Shown in pieces: positions 50,701-63,983 of a stretch of DNA of 64,000 nt. Source of the DNA: Adineta steineri (Eukaryota; Rotifera; Eurotatoria; Adinetida; Adinetidae); assembly GCA_905250115.1 (NCBI GenBank), contig CAJNOI010000037.1, positions 186,001 through 250,000 on the forward strand, written 5' to 3'. Made by a program: the position numbers and the translations under genes. The number at the start of each line of letters is the position of its first letter. Position 1 is the first letter of the stretch. Under the pieces are notes generated by a model that did no database searches, had not been told where the DNA came from, and saw nothing but the letters and a program-made list of their open reading frames with translations.

Positions 50701-52118
50701 ATTTGATCGTTTATGATGAGACTAAAAATGAATAATTAATTTTCAATAAACTTAAATAAAATAATTTTGGTCTACCCCCTAACATCATCGAGCCGAACCT
50801 CATGCTGTTGAAGCATAGTAAATATATGTATTAATTTAATCCAATATTTTTTAACAACTAATCCAACACTAAGACATGTTTGTTGATCAGTAGTCGATGA
50901 AGCATCAATTGTATTTGGTAATATTTTAGTTTGAGTTTCATATAAAAAACGCCATGAACCATGCATGACAAGCAAGAGTCTATAGAAAATAGAAAGACAA
51001 TGACTTTGTTTTTGTACTGATATTAACAAGAATAGCTACGAAGGGCAAAAAATCATATTGACATAGGTTGATACTTTGTAAGATTCAAACTCCAATCTGA
51101 CTTCATTTAATATCGAGAATTGATATTTCCTATGAAGATTTTTCTTATCTGAACGAAATTTTTATTGTCGTTTATATATATTTTTCACTAGTGAGATAAT
51201 TCATCCATTAGAATAACAAGTAACGCTCGTCCGAGGACTCGCATAGCTCTTTCTCGTAGAAATGCATTTTCTTCACATTTACTGGAAAAATAATTGAAAA
51301 CCGTAAAAAAAAAAAAAATCGATTTTCGATGTTTTTTTGACCTCTTCCCACTCTTCACTCCCCCCTCCTCCTCATGGTCACCGAACAGAGATCAGATTCG
51401 AAGTCCGCGCATTGAAATACCTCTAGAAATGTCTTTTCCGGAAAATCGGTCTTCGATGTTTTTTTGACCCTGCGGACAGACAAGCAATCAATCAGACAAT
51501 TTATGTTTACTACACTCTTCTCTACGAGAAAGAGAATAAAAGAATACACTTAAAGTTCTCGAATAGATTAATTTTTGCTTATTTCTTCAAAGTTTAAGAG
51601 CCAAATAGGCTCATACTTTGATAGACAAGCGAGTAATGTGTTGCGTGTGATATATTCATATATAAAGAAGAAGTAGTTTCATTTGAGCAGTAATGTACAA
51701 ATACTATGATTACAGCAAAAGGAATTCTATAAAGCTTAGCATTTTACTTGCTTGAAATGATTATATACTTAAGAAAATTTTCAGAATCATATTTTTGTTT
51801 ATATATTAATAATCATACCTGTCAATAATAAGCTCGAATAGAATTATATGAGTAACTTGATTATCAATTTCATTTTTTCCATATCGATAACGATTAAATA
51901 ATTCTTTCATATCAACATCAGTTGCTAATTTATCAGGAAATTTCCATGAATGACATCTACATGAAATTTTCATATTTAAATTAGTTCAATAATTTTCTTC
52001 TTTTTTATTACTTGATTGAACCTGTTTTCGCAATAATCTCATGAATCACATTTTGTAAATCATCAATATCAGCACGTAAACTATCAATACAAGCTTTACT
52101 TCCAAGAAGATGAGCCAT
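47783..52118 (-). CDS. CCDC157: Coiled-coil domain-containing protein 157
   Basis: Twelve exons in phase: 52118-52012, 51956-51819, 50979-50799, 50721-50112, 49461-49271, 49208-49138, 49081-48849, 48799-48576, 48449-48376, 48324-48187, 48129-48038, 47988-47783; 754 residues, close to the vertebrate length. The N-terminus MAHLLGSKACIDSLRADIDD and the WKFPDKLATDVDM block match CCDC157, as do TCLSVGLVVKKYW, the CSSC motif and ITYNLPSSLA-type region. A long coiled coil spans about 260-560. The C-terminal tail is Ser/Thr/Pro-rich and ends with a Cys-rich knuckle (CTNCNQTYDD..HKLYC). The homologue is linked to sperm and Golgi function. The ATG follows a CTTAG acceptor by one base. Intron 4 carries nested hAT relics; intron 2 (839 bp) also looks inserted. 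Confidence 0.87.
49520..49991. mobile_element. hAT-like element, outer copy (472 bp with insert)
   Basis: In intron 4 of CCDC157. Ends TAGAGAGCTGTGGGTCCAGA and its counterpart GACCCGCAGTTCCCTA are inverted repeats (about 75% over 20 bp). It is flanked by AGGTTCTA (49512-49519) and ATGTTCTA (49992-49999), an 8-bp duplication with one mismatch. The interior is interrupted by a second element at 49655-49853. Confidence 0.72.
49655..49853. mobile_element. hAT-like MITE nested in the outer copy (199 bp)
   Basis: Ends CAGTGGCGGATCTAGGATTT and AAATCCGCCACTG are inverted repeats; CAGTGGCGGATC-type ends are common in hAT-derived MITEs. It is flanked by ATTCTCAA (49647-49654) and ATTCTCAG (49854-49861), an 8-bp duplication with one mismatch. 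It sits inside the element at 49520-49991. Confidence 0.85.
50980..51818. other. Large intron of CCDC157 with probable repeat DNA
   Basis: 839-bp intron 2, far longer than its neighbours. It contains two related blocks, CGATTTTCGATGTTTTTTTG (about 51321) and CGGTCTTCGATGTTTTTTTG (about 51449), as well as a pyrimidine run CCCCCCTCCTCCTC. It is probably an inserted element; ends not defined. Confidence 0.45.
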
Positions 52119-52406
52119 TCTAAGAATGAGTAAATCAGCCAATCAGACAGCCATATTCATAAAAAATTCGTTACTTAGCAACGACCTCCTTTCAAAAATA
52201 ACGATTTTGTTAAAATAAAATATCGTGAAAGAAACTTAAAAAAAAAATTTTAATTGAAGAAATTTAATAAATTATTTCTATTATTTACAAATTTTTGATT
52301 TACGTAAAAACAACATGGACACACTTCAGTGAATCATCCTGTAAGCCAGATTTTTTAGTATATATATGTTTTGTTTTTTGTTTTATATTTAAAAAAAAAT
52401 TACAAA
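52119..52406. promoter_or_regulatory. Divergent intergenic region between CCDC157 and eIF4E
   Basis: 288 bp separate the two start codons. The segment must contain both leaders and any shared promoter. A TTTTTTAG acceptor at 52351-52358 lies 48 nt before the eIF4E ATG. No specific factor site is claimed. Confidence 0.5.
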
Positions 52407-53400
52407 ATGACGAATACAATAAATAATTCAAGAGAATTAACGAGTGATACTGTTAATCCAAAAAGTCCTTTAGAATTTTCTTGGACATTTTGGTATCTTA
52501 AACCAGATAAACGTACAAGTTGGGAAAATTCGTTAGTTAAATTAATTGATGTTGGATTTGTGGAAGATTTTTGGGCAACATTTAATCATTTAGCATTACC
52601 ATCACGTTTAGCATCGCAGAAAAATAATTCCGATTATTTCTTCTTCAAAAAAGGAAGTAAGTAGTATTCGATTGTATTAAAATAATCATCACATCGATAT
52701 TATATTGCGTAACATTAGATGAGTTAAAATTACGAAATTTTCGATTAATATTAAAAAACCCAAATACTAAGAATTTTTTTTATTCGAGAGAAGTTTTTGC
52801 GTGCATTCGAATATCTTTCTTCAATGTAAGATTGAATTTTCAGGGAATATCGTGTAGTCTTTTTTTATTCTCGATAGTTTGATTTATATATAATATTTTC
52901 TTTTTGTTTTTTAGTACGTCCAATGTGGGGTAAATAAATTTGTTTTTATTAGTCTTTTGTTTTTTATAATTTTAATTTCTATTGTAAACAGAGGATGCAG
53001 AAAATGCCAGAGGTGGTCGTTGGTTATTAACATGTGCAAGTACAGCTAATAAACTCGATGATCTATGGCAAGAAACATTACTTGGTATGATTGGTGATTG
53101 TTTCTCCCTTGATAGGTACGTAAAAATAAGTAATTTTATGGAAATAAAGATTATATGTTTTTGTAATTTAGTGATGCTCAACCGTTAAGTCACTTTATAA
53201 CTGGTTGTATTGTATCAATTCGTAATCGTGGTCATAAAATAGCTTTGTGGTTATCTGAAGGTCAAAGTGAAACAATAATACGTGAAATTGGCCGTCGATG
53301 GAAATCAATGATAAATTTATCACCAGATACTCGTATTCAGTTTGATTTGCATAATGAAAATACTAGTGGACCAGCAAAAGCTCCAATGTTTGAAGAATAG
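52407..53400 (+). CDS. EIF4E: Eukaryotic translation initiation factor 4E
   Basis: Cap-binding subunit of eIF4F. Four exons in phase: 52407-52656, 52915-52929, 52992-53115, 53172-53400; 205 residues. Family landmarks: EFSWTFWYLKPDKRTSWENS with the first cap-stacking tryptophan, VEDFWATFNH which contributes to the 4E-BP/eIF4G-binding surface, then GIRPMWED with the second stacking tryptophan and the guanine-binding Glu, followed by RGGRW. IALWLSEG and the basic C-terminal half are also present. The key GIRPMW stretch is encoded mainly by a 15-nt microexon. Tryptophan placement is of class I eIF4E rather than 4EHP. Divergent from CCDC157. Confidence 0.92.
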
Positions 53401-56400
53401 ACATAAATCTAGGTCGTTTTTTTTTTCTGTGTTTCGTTTTTTTTTCTATTTGTCGTTTATCGAGCAAGTTTGTTAAAGAAATTTCTTTTTTTTTTTTATT
53501 TTAAGTAATTATTTATTATCTCTCTTTCTCTCTCTCTCTTTCTTTCTCTTAATTTGTTTTTCTAAACTATAAGATAAATTTTATTCTTATCTTTATTGAG
53601 TTTTTGGTTTATGGTACTTTTGAAAAAAAAATATTTGTTTAGACAATTTATTAAAAATTTTCTACCTCGATAAATAATTTCATTTAATTCTTCTTAGTAT
53701 AATGTTACTTAAATTATCAATCTTATAAAATAATAGCACTATTCATATAACATTTTCAAATTAATGCCAATTAAAAATAACATCTAAATAGTATTTAATT
53801 CAAGGAAGAAATTTCGAATTTCTATGAGCGAAACCTTTTCAATTAATCATAAAAAAAGCATTTATCTCAATTATGTGATGATACATATCTTTGCTTTTGC
53901 TTTCAGATGAAATCAAATCAAGAAAACATTACCCATATGGCAAAGCAATATAACTATAAATTTAAACAAAAATCTATGAAGTATGTTTGTTTTTCTATTA
54001 TTTAACAGATCTTATACTGTATTTTGATGAATATAAATATGAGAAGAATATTTTTAACATAATTGATTGTTGTTATACATAAGATGGATATCCTGTTTAC
54101 GATTTAGTTGTTTATCGTCCTTGTAAAAATATGTACCCCAGGCATATTTTAACGATAATTTATTATTAATATATTGTTGATTTGGAAATTCGATCAAAGG
54201 AATGAGGATAGAATTTTTTTTTTGTTTAGTCTCGTTATTTATATAATTATCATTTTTTCCGTAAATTAATATGTGATGTTGACATTAGATAGAATTTTAT
54301 TATGAGAGAACGATTTATTTAATAAAAATCATGAGAGATAATAAAGGACTAAGAAGATTTAGATAAAATGATTGGAGCATCAATTAATTTCTCGCCAATT
54401 ACGCTTGTTTTGTATTTATAATGAATACCCTCGTCTCAAGGATTATAGAAAAATGTTATATAGATGATAACATAATTCAAAATGAATAGTCTACTGTTAT
54501 TATTTCTATAGAAAAATAGAATGAATGAATCTTTTTCTTTTTCGTATACAGACATCGAATTTCTTAATAATTGATTGCTCCATTGATGCGACTTGTGTGT
54601 AACCTTTGGAAAATATTAGTATATATAATTCAATAACATTTGATAAGAATTTATTTGCTTCAACGATTCATCGATTTTGCCTTGTTGTTGTAACTGTTCA
54701 TATTATTACTGCTTTATTTCATTACACTTGTATAATAGATCAACGTTTATAATAAACATTGTTGATTATAAAGATAGTGTTCAATGAAAAAAAGTTTTAA
54801 TAATATTCACTCTTATTAATGATCATATTATATGTATATGTATAGGATGATCTAATCACTAATAGACATGCAAAATCTTGTCATAGATATATTTTGTTCC
54901 CTATTCCAATGAGATTATGTATTGACATATTAATGAATATATTTATAATTGTATAGTCAACATAAATTATTACGAGATTTTTCTGTCTATGTATTTATGG
55001 TAATTCGACTTTTTTCTTAGCTATTCCAAATGAATATCTTACATATAGAATTAGAATTTAATTTAAGGTTGATTGAATATATTTGCAAAATGCATCTGAA
55101 GATGATGACGACGATGATGATGTTCATCTTTACCCAAATATAGAAGAAGAAAATTGAGTACAATTAGATATTGTAATGTGTGCATTTGATATAAATATCC
55201 TTGAATGACGAACCTCAAAAAGGATCTTTTTATTTACCATCACTTTTCTTATTAATCAAACACATTCCCATGGTACTTATGTATGTAGTATCGTTTTTGA
55301 TATTTTCTCGTCTACATATAAAAAAAAGAGATACTTTATCCTTGAATCAGGTTTTTTTTCTTCGTTTTATCTTCTAATCAAATTCTTTCCGTTCGAATCA
55401 CTCACATACTTTTATCTCAACACGCATGAATAATGAAAGAATCAGGCAAACTTTAATGCCGACTTTGACATCTACGGAATGTGCAATAACGAACAAGTTC
55501 CGTCAGCTTTACTTTACCGGCAATTAAACTTAGTGTAGTATGTATACATACATGACCGAGATTCGTTACAGGGCAGACAAGGCGTGAAATAGACCCATAT
55601 AAAAACACGATTAGTCAATGAGTTTTGATCCCTAAAGGATTTTTAACTATGACGTAAATGAATGCATATATATGTATATATATATATAAATGATGCCTGA
55701 CTACTTCAAAATTAGTAATGTCATTTTATACCAAAAAAAAAAGAGAGAACGTGTCGTTACTATACGATAATGTGTCAGTTGATGCACACTTGAATATTAA
55801 GTTAGTGATTCGATCTGATATGAACTTCAATGGTGTTACTTTGGCTTCCACCGATTGATTTAGTACAGAATCTGTCTGTTATGCACATGTCTAATTCTCA
55901 TAAGACAAGATTTTCTCTTGAGTATAAACGTATGCATCAATGTTTTACTATGACAAGAGAACGAGAATGAGGTCAGTGACATGTCATGAATGACGTTCAA
56001 CAGCCAAAAAAAGAGACTATTCAGTATTCTGAATCAAAAAAATGAATAATAATCATCAGCATCATAGCCGCTCTGGGGTAAGACTCTCTATGACAGAAGG
56101 AATATTAAAGAAAAAGAAATGATGATTTTTATTAGACAGTGGTCGACGACGCTCATCATTATATAATCATTATTTCTAATGATTTGTGACAGGCAGTCAT
56201 TTTGAATGAAACACTCGTATTAGAAATGAAGTTCTTGAAATTTACTATTTAACTATTGTATGTCTTTTGAGTCTATATATAAAGGTGTGATCTATTTATA
56301 TTAATTGCCTGTAAACATTGCATGCACATGAACAATAGAAATATCATCTTTTTTATTTCAAAAGTATCCGATTTCATTATGATCACATTCTTAAAGCTTA

Positions 56401-58553
56401 AACAAGAACAAGAAGAAGAAGGAGAGACAGAGAGAAAAAAAGAAGATTTTAGCTTTGTCCCCTTGAGAGTATTTTGCTTCTTTGTTTTCGTTATTTACAT
56501 AGTAAATGTAAACCATAGTAAAGACACAGCAAGTTTGCGCATCGTTAGATTAAATTATTCATTAGAAAAAAGAAAAGAAAGAAGAATAGAGGGAGTTTGT
56601 CTTCATTGTCGTTATTACATAGACGAATTCATCTATTGTTACATAATACATTGCATCAATGCTTGAGAATAAATACATAGTGTCTGAAATACATACACAT
56701 ACAAAGAAATTCAATCGTATTTTGTCTGATGTGCTCCTCCTTCTTCTAAAAATTTGAGCCATTACACATTTACCATTTCTTATCATTTAGTATCATGTAA
56801 TAATCAGGAATAAGAAAGAGGAGGAGCTTTGTGAACACAAAAGATTGTATATATAAATATAAGTATAAAAGCTTGTATCAAAATATTCAGTAGTATATGA
56901 CAACATCTGATGATTAACGAATATTATGCCTTAGAGAACTAATAACTTGTTAGATTGCGTCAGTTATGTATATATCTATCTTCGATTAATCGCTCTTTCC
57001 ACTTGTTATGCTGCTGTGGCATGTCAATGACCATGACTGCTCTAGAAAATAATTACGAATTTTATTCAGGGTTATCACTACTTTGTCTGTTAATGTTTTG
57101 TTGAGATCTTGTGCGGTATGGATGCCAATCTGGTGCCCACATCCGGTGTGAATAATTGTCACTTTGTATATATGTATGTGATCAAATGAATAATAGCTGT
57201 AAATGGGCGATGAAAGAAATTACTAACCAGTAATAATATCAGAACATCTTCACATACATTTATTAATAGAAACTGAATAAAAAAGATATATATATATGTG
57301 CTAGCAGGTGTCTTGCATTTGTATTTAATATAGCCAAAAAAGTTATTTTCAATGATGACTAAAGGGATTTGCAATCAACTAATTTTTAAAGCCATCTGTC
57401 TTGCTTATATACATAGACATATATGCCATTCATCCGGACACTCATTTGTATTCTTCTGCTTCTTTCTCATTTTAGATCAATGTTATATTGAACATTCATA
57501 ACGCGATCTCTCTATGGAATCTTCTCTCTTTTGTTCAAATAATGAACAAATAGACAGACACATTTATGCGCACTGTATGATTATTAGAAGGACAAAAGAA
57601 AAGGAAAATTAAAAAAAAAAAGAAGATATGTCCGATATTGTGCTAATGTATTTTTCTTCTTCTTTTGCGTCTTTCTTTGTTATTTATTGAAGTATCTACT
57701 TTAACCTTGGATCCTTTTTTCTCTCGCTATTCTTTAGTTGTGTGTGCTCAATACATATTCAAATAATAGAAAAGAGATTTTCCAGAACTATTGAACTGGA
57801 ATGACATCATACATAGAACAGAATGAGAAAGAAAATCGAGTTTTGCCTATCAATTCAACTTAATTTTCTTAAATGTAAGCAGGTGTCTATTTTCTCTATA
57901 CTTTGAATAGATTGACTAGTAAAGCATTCTTTTTTTTCTTCTCTTCTAATACGGATAGCCTTCTATTTCTACAAGCACTTGACCGAGGACGCGTGTGTGC
58001 GCTCTCGTTCATTGTATAAAGAGAGGAAGAGACAAGAAAAAGAGAGCGAGAGGCGAAGGAGAAGAGAGGGAGGGAGAGAAGAAGGAAGAGAGAGAGAAAA
58101 GGATACGAACATACTCGTTCTTTCTCTCTATCGTCATCAACATCATTTGCCCATTCAACTACATACGTGAAAGTCGGAAGAGAGAAGCTCTAATACAATT
58201 CGAAATTATTGCCGTCTACAATAACAATAGCAATTGGAATATGCCAAGAAACTAATGTGAAATTGTTAAATTAGGAAAAAACAATCAATAAACATTAGTT
58301 AAAATAATCATCAGTAAGTATTAGCATCTTCTACTATCCAGAATAATTCTTAGATTAGAAATACGTTTATAATAATTTCTGGTTCTCAAAAAATAATTTA
58401 TGCAATTTATTTTTTTTTCTCTCATAAAAAATTCAATAAAACTTAAATAAATATTTATTTTTTTCTGAGCAATGCCTGACTAACTGATAGAAGAAGAAAA
58501 TTTACAAAATGACCTTCAGAATATTTTTTTTCTTTAGAATTAATATTTAAATA
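53401..58553. other. 5-kb AT-rich spacer, no gene supported
   Basis: Low-complexity AT-rich DNA resembling the other deserts. A short acidic frame at about 55090-55159 (NASEDDDDDDDVHLYPN, then a stop) looks coding-like but lacks partner exons. A 58018-58102 purine-rich tract lies near the Ig-gene end. Confidence 0.55.
58018..58102. repeat. Polypurine tract (GA/GGA-rich)
   Basis: About 85 nt of nearly pure purines with three cytosine interruptions. Such tracts can form triplex (H-DNA). It lies about 450 bp upstream of the Ig-superfamily gene. Confidence 0.8.
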
Positions 58554-59788
58554 ATGTATATTATTACAATCATTACAATAACTATTCTCATTCCAAATGT
58601 ACAATTAGCTCGACCCACATTAAAACTAACATTTAATCCCGATGAAAAGTATATGTCATGGCATGGACAAGTAGAGATTCAATGTGAATTACTTAATCCA
58701 ACTAGAGCTGAAGATTCAGCACAATTATGGCATCTTGATTTAAAAAATGGTAAACGTACACCAATATCACGTACATTATTAGCATCACCATCTGATGATG
58801 CAGCTGAAATATTTAAAAATAATAAAAATAGACGTTATGAATATGTACGAAAAAATTATATACGTATACGAAGTTTACAAATGGAAGATTCAGCTAAATA
58901 TGAATGTAATTGTCCTGATTGTGAAGAACAACTAAAAGGAGTAACAAAAGATTTATATGTCATGAAACTAAGTGAAGCAACATGGAATTTTGACCAAGGT
59001 TGGCCATTACATGAAAATACTAAAACAATAATAAAATGTCAATCAAATGGTTTTTATCCATATATTGGACATAAAATTCTTCGTGATAATAAAGAAATGA
59101 CAAATGATGGAAAAAGTTCATTATCAAATACGAATCCATTTCCACAGAATTTTCTTTGGGAAGCAACTATAACACCAACTGCTGAATGGCATAATACAAC
59201 ATTACTTTGTAGTATTACTCAAGGTTTGTTAAAATAATAATATGTAAGACAATTATATACTATTTCTATGTATATATAATAGGTAATCAAGAACAGACTG
59301 TAAGTAAAACGTTAGATGTTTTATTTACTCCACATTTTCTAACATGTGCTGAACGACAATATGTTGATCCAAGAAAAGATCAATCAAGTATTGAATGTTC
59401 TTATCGTGGTAATCCTCAACCGAAATTAACATGGCTTCGTCAATCAGATCAAAAATTACTTACATCTGATAATGGTATTACAATTGATATAAAAGATGAA
59501 CAAAAAGGAAAATATCGAAGTATTGTTACATTTGATCGTGCGAAATTAATAACTATTCCATTATTACCAACAAATAAGACATCGGAAGAAAACTATTATC
59601 AACAATTACTTAATAATGGTTTTATTGTCAAATTAACGGTTAATAATAATGATAAAGGAACACGACTTATTAATATTGTTCGTGATGCAAGTCAAATTCA
59701 AGCGAAATTTATTAATAGTTCAACAACAATTTCATTATCAACAATCTCATTAGCATTTTTATTAATTCTACATATCATTTATCGTTGA
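58554..59788 (+). CDS. Immunoglobulin-superfamily surface protein
   Basis: Two exons, 58554-59223 and 59283-59788, give 391 residues. A signal peptide (ends near NVQLARP) is followed by Ig-like domains. Domain 1 has QCEL...LWHLDL...SAKYECNC (about 42-122). Domain 2 has IKCQSNGFYP...WEATITP...LLCS (about 155-222). Domain 3 has IECSYRGNPQPKLTWLR (about 255-330), a typical I-set pattern. The C-terminus is a short polar segment followed by a hydrophobic tail (ISLSTISLAFLLILHIIY) with almost nothing after it, which suggests GPI anchoring rather than a signalling receptor. Ligand and orthologue are not recognisable. A TTTCTTTAG acceptor lies 16 nt before the ATG. Confidence 0.75.
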
Positions 59789-60440
59789 AATTTTTGTTGA
59801 CTTATCTAGTCGTCGTCGTCTATCGTATTTTTTTACTACTAAAAATCTTTATACACTCAGGTACGATGAAGAAATTATTTGGACAATATATATATCATCG
59901 AGAACAGTGACCATCGTACTGTATACAACAAAAATACACTCCACAATTCTTTTTTTTTGTCATTTGTTGTCTTGTATTTTGTATATGTCTAGTTTTCCTT
60001 GGTTATGTTTTTTTTTTATTTTGTACAACTTGTTCGTTCTCTCTCTCTCTCTCATTAACATTACTTTCATTCTTTTTTTTTTTTTTTTGGTTAAGACAAT
60101 CATCTAACCATATGCTGACGGAAGTGAACTAGACTGTCTTTTTTCCTTTTTCTTGTATTTCACAGCCGAATGAATGTATACTGAATTACTTTCGGAGGAA
60201 AAATTTAAATTGAACATTTCTCCTTATCGTCTTTGATGATGTTGAGAAGAGAAAAAAAAGAAATAAGGTCACATCCGGGTTGATTAGATGAGACTAACAC
60301 ATCATAATTGATTTTCTTTTCCCTCACTTCTTTCTATTAAATCACCACCACCACCCATGATGAAGATGTTCGATTATTGAAAAATGTCAATGCATATGGA
60401 GACTTGTTCTATTGACATCTGTCACCAATTTTTTTTTCAG
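59789..60440. other. Spacer between Ig gene and DHTKD1
   Basis: AT-rich 3'-flanking DNA with T-runs and a short (CT)n. It ends with a polypyrimidine tract and CAG directly abutting the DHTKD1 start codon. Confidence 0.6.
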
Positions 60441-63400
60441 ATGCATCTGCGTATTGTTCAACAACGATTAGCATTTATACAAAATAGTTTCGTACGAACA
60501 TATAAACATCAAACAAAAATATTCGGTTATAATACACAATTAAAAACTATTGGAAATACAAAAGAAATTGAGAAAATTCTTTGTAAATATATTATATCGA
60601 TTTGTATAAAAAAAAAATACTATTTCTTTATCAATATATGTAGGTGATTACAATCAAGCTCGTCAAGCTAATCCTCATGTGGCATTACTTATTGATGCTT
60701 ATCGTAAGCACGGTCATCGTCTAGCTAAGATCGATCCATTGGGAATCACTGTTAACACGTGAGAATAAAACAAAAAAAAAAAGACTCCATTGATTTATTA
60801 ATTAATAATAATAAAAAAAAAATTCTATAGGTCAATACCTGAATTAGATAATAAATTATTTACTACTGATTTTCATGTTGAAAATGAACATGATGCTCGA
60901 TCTCTATTTGGTTTATCAACAGAACAATCAATACCAAAAACAAAAGATGATTGGATTCGACAACTCAATGACACCTATTGTCAATCAATAAGTTTAGAAT
61001 GTGAATATATTGAAGTATGTTAAATAAGAAGATAATTAGATGCATGTATATATATATATGTATATATAGAGTGACATTGAACGTCTTTGGATTGCTCGTC
61101 GATTTGAACAATTACGTTCATCACCATCAATCTCATCTGATCTTCAACGAAGGATTTATGAACAGATGCGTAAATGTGAAGTAAAAATACATCTGTTTTC
61201 TTTTGAAGTTTTGCATGAATTCTAACGATGATTATACATTTGATATTCTCTTACTGTCTAAGAAACATATCATATCTTTTATATTATCTCTGATTATCAT
61301 AACAATTTCCCATGAGAAGATTATTTGATTAACACACAGACAAAGATAACATGATTGGTCATCCTGTTAATACTACAATCGATCATTTTCTTTTATGTTT
61401 TAAGGCATTTGATCAATTTCTTCAAGCTAAATTTCCAACATTAAAACGTTATAGTGGGGAAGGAGCAGAAGGCATGATGGCATTTTTTGATTTAGCATTT
61501 CAAAATTCTGCTCAATGTATGTTTAAATGATTTGATTTTTTATTTATCTGAATATATAAATTTCTATTTAGTAAATATTGAAAATGTCATTGTTTGTATG
61601 CCACATCGTGGTCGAAATAATTTACTTGTTTGCTTACTTAATTATCCAGCAGCTACAATGATTCGAAAAATTAAAGGCAAAAATGAATTTCCTAAAGATG
61701 TTAAAACAACTGGTGATGTTCTCTCACATTTATGTACGTTTTATTTTTCAAAATAATATCCGTTATTAAATTCTCATATATATATTCAGATACATCAACG
61801 GATTTAACTTATGATGGAAAAACACTTCATGTTTCACTTATACCTAATCCATCTCATTTAGAAGTATATATTTAATCTTTGTTTTCCGTTTGTATTCTAA
61901 TTAAAATCTAGGCTAATAATCCTGTTGCTGTTGGTAAAACTCGTGCTTGTCAATTATCGTTAAAAGAGGGTCACTATGCAGATACCGAACAAGATGGTGG
62001 TCGACATGGGGATAAAGCACTCTGTATTCAAGTGCATGGTGATGCTTCATTTGCTGGTCAGGTATGAAATCAATTCTAATTCACAATAATTATTCTTCAT
62101 GATCAGTTTTATTTGCCTTTAGGGTATTATTCCTGAAACATTTCAATTAAGTCATTTACCTCATTATTCAATTGGAGGAAGTATTCATCTCGTTACTAAT
62201 AATCAAATTGGTTACACAACACCTCAACATTTAGCACGGTAAATAGAAAATAATAAATTTTTTTCTATAAATCTTGTATTTTATTTCTCAAGTTCATCAC
62301 GTTATTGTACTGATTTTGCTAAAGTAGTTAATTGTCCAATTATTCATGTTAATGGTCAATGTCCACAAGTAATTTATTTTTTTTTGTTCTCGAAATAATT
62401 CTAAACATATAAATACTAGGAAATCGCACAAGCTGTTCAATTATCATGTGAATATCGTGATCTATTTCGAAAAGATATTGTTGTTGATCTTGTTTGTTTT
62501 CGTAAACATGGACATAATGAACTTGATGATCCAACATTTACACAACCAACAATGTATAAAAAAGTTCAAGACTATTATAAACAAGAACAAACAAGTGATC
62601 AAGAATTAGATGAAAAAATAAAAATTTTTCGAAATACATTAGAAGAACAATTTTCTATAGCTGATAAATATCAACCAAAAGTAAGATGATTAAATTATAT
62701 ATGTATATTAATTTGAAGTATTCATATGTAGGCTCCTCATCTTGAACGACAATGGTCTGATATGATTCAAGCAAAATCAACTCGAGCTCAATGGAATACT
62801 GGTCTTGATGGAAATTTACTTAAATATATTGGTGTTAAATCTGTTCTTGTCCCAGAAGAATTTGTATGTTTTTTTGATTTTATTTGTATAAATTATGCTT
62901 TTGTTTTGTTTTATTAGCAAGTTCATTCAACCATCGCTCGATCGCATGTTCAAAAACGTCAACAACGTATTGAAGCAGGTAATGGACTGGATTGGTCAAC
63001 AGCTGAATCATTAGCATTTGGTTCATTACTTCTTCAAAGTTAGAAATCATTTTCTTTTATATATATAAAATTGAGTATTTGTCTCTCAGATTATAATATT
63101 CGTATTAGTGGTCAAGATGTGGGTCGAGGAACATTTAGTCAACGACATGGCATGCTTGTTAATCAAAAAAATGATGATGTTTATATTCCATTAAATTCAA
63201 TGGATTCTAAACAAGGTTTTCTTGAAATATGCAATAGTATTCTATCGGAAGAAGCCGTACTTGGTTTTGATTATGGTTTTAGTATTCATGATCCAAAAAA
63301 TCTTGTTATTTGGGAAGCACAATTCGGTGATTTTTTTAATGGTGCACAAATTATTATTGATACTTATATTAGCGGTGGTGAATGTAAGTATTTCAGAAAG

Positions 63401-63983
63401 CAATTTAAAAAATGATTAAACTTTATTTCTAGTAAAATTTCTTACACAATCGGGTATTGTTATGTTATTACCACATGGCATGGATGGTGCTGGACCGGAA
63501 CATAGTAGTTGTCATATGGAGCGATTCTTACAGGTTTAATAATATTATTTTCAGTTTTTGCACTAAAAACTAAAAATAATTTAGATGACTGATAGTAAAG
63601 AAAATGGTATTGATGGTGATGATATAAATATGCAAGTTGTCAATCCAACAACACCTGCTCAATATTTTCATCTTTTACGACGTCAAGTAAGTCTTTAACA
63701 ATTATTTATTTATTTTCGAAAACAAAAGATACTTCACTCTCTAGAAATTATTCAACGAATAGAATAAGTACTAGACTATAGATTCTTATATGCTAAAATA
63801 GAATTAGATTTTAATTAACAATTTATTATATTTACTTTTTCATAGATGATACGAAATTTTCGTAAACCATTAATTGTTGCTGCACCAAAAATATTACTTC
63901 GTCATCCAGATTGCATTTCTTCACTTACCGATATGACTGATGGTACGCATTTCTTACCTGTATTAACTGATAATCTCTCAAAA
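60441..63983 (+). CDS. DHTKD1: 2-oxoadipate dehydrogenase E1 (DHTKD1), 3' partial
   Basis: Mitochondrial thiamine-diphosphate enzyme of lysine/tryptophan breakdown. Seventeen exons visible, all in phase: 60441-60582, 60644-60758, 60831-61014, 61070-61180, 61405-61516, 61572-61733, 61790-61863, 61912-62061, 62123-62238, 62293-62368, 62420-62680, 62732-62863, 62918-63038, 63090-63383, 63433-63533, 63585-63686, 63846-63983. Landmarks: [54 protein letters not shown], the ThDP motif from [11 protein letters not shown] to [82 protein letters not shown] and [18 protein letters not shown]1 rather than OGDH is favoured by the short N-terminus and LSEEAVLGF. The start directly follows a splice-acceptor CAG. 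The last ~120 residues lie beyond the window. Confidence 0.92.

Noticed and set aside
55090-55160. Acidic terminal exon (NASEDDDDDDDVHLYPN...stop)
   Set aside because: No upstream exon in phase, and a GAT repeat explains the aspartates.
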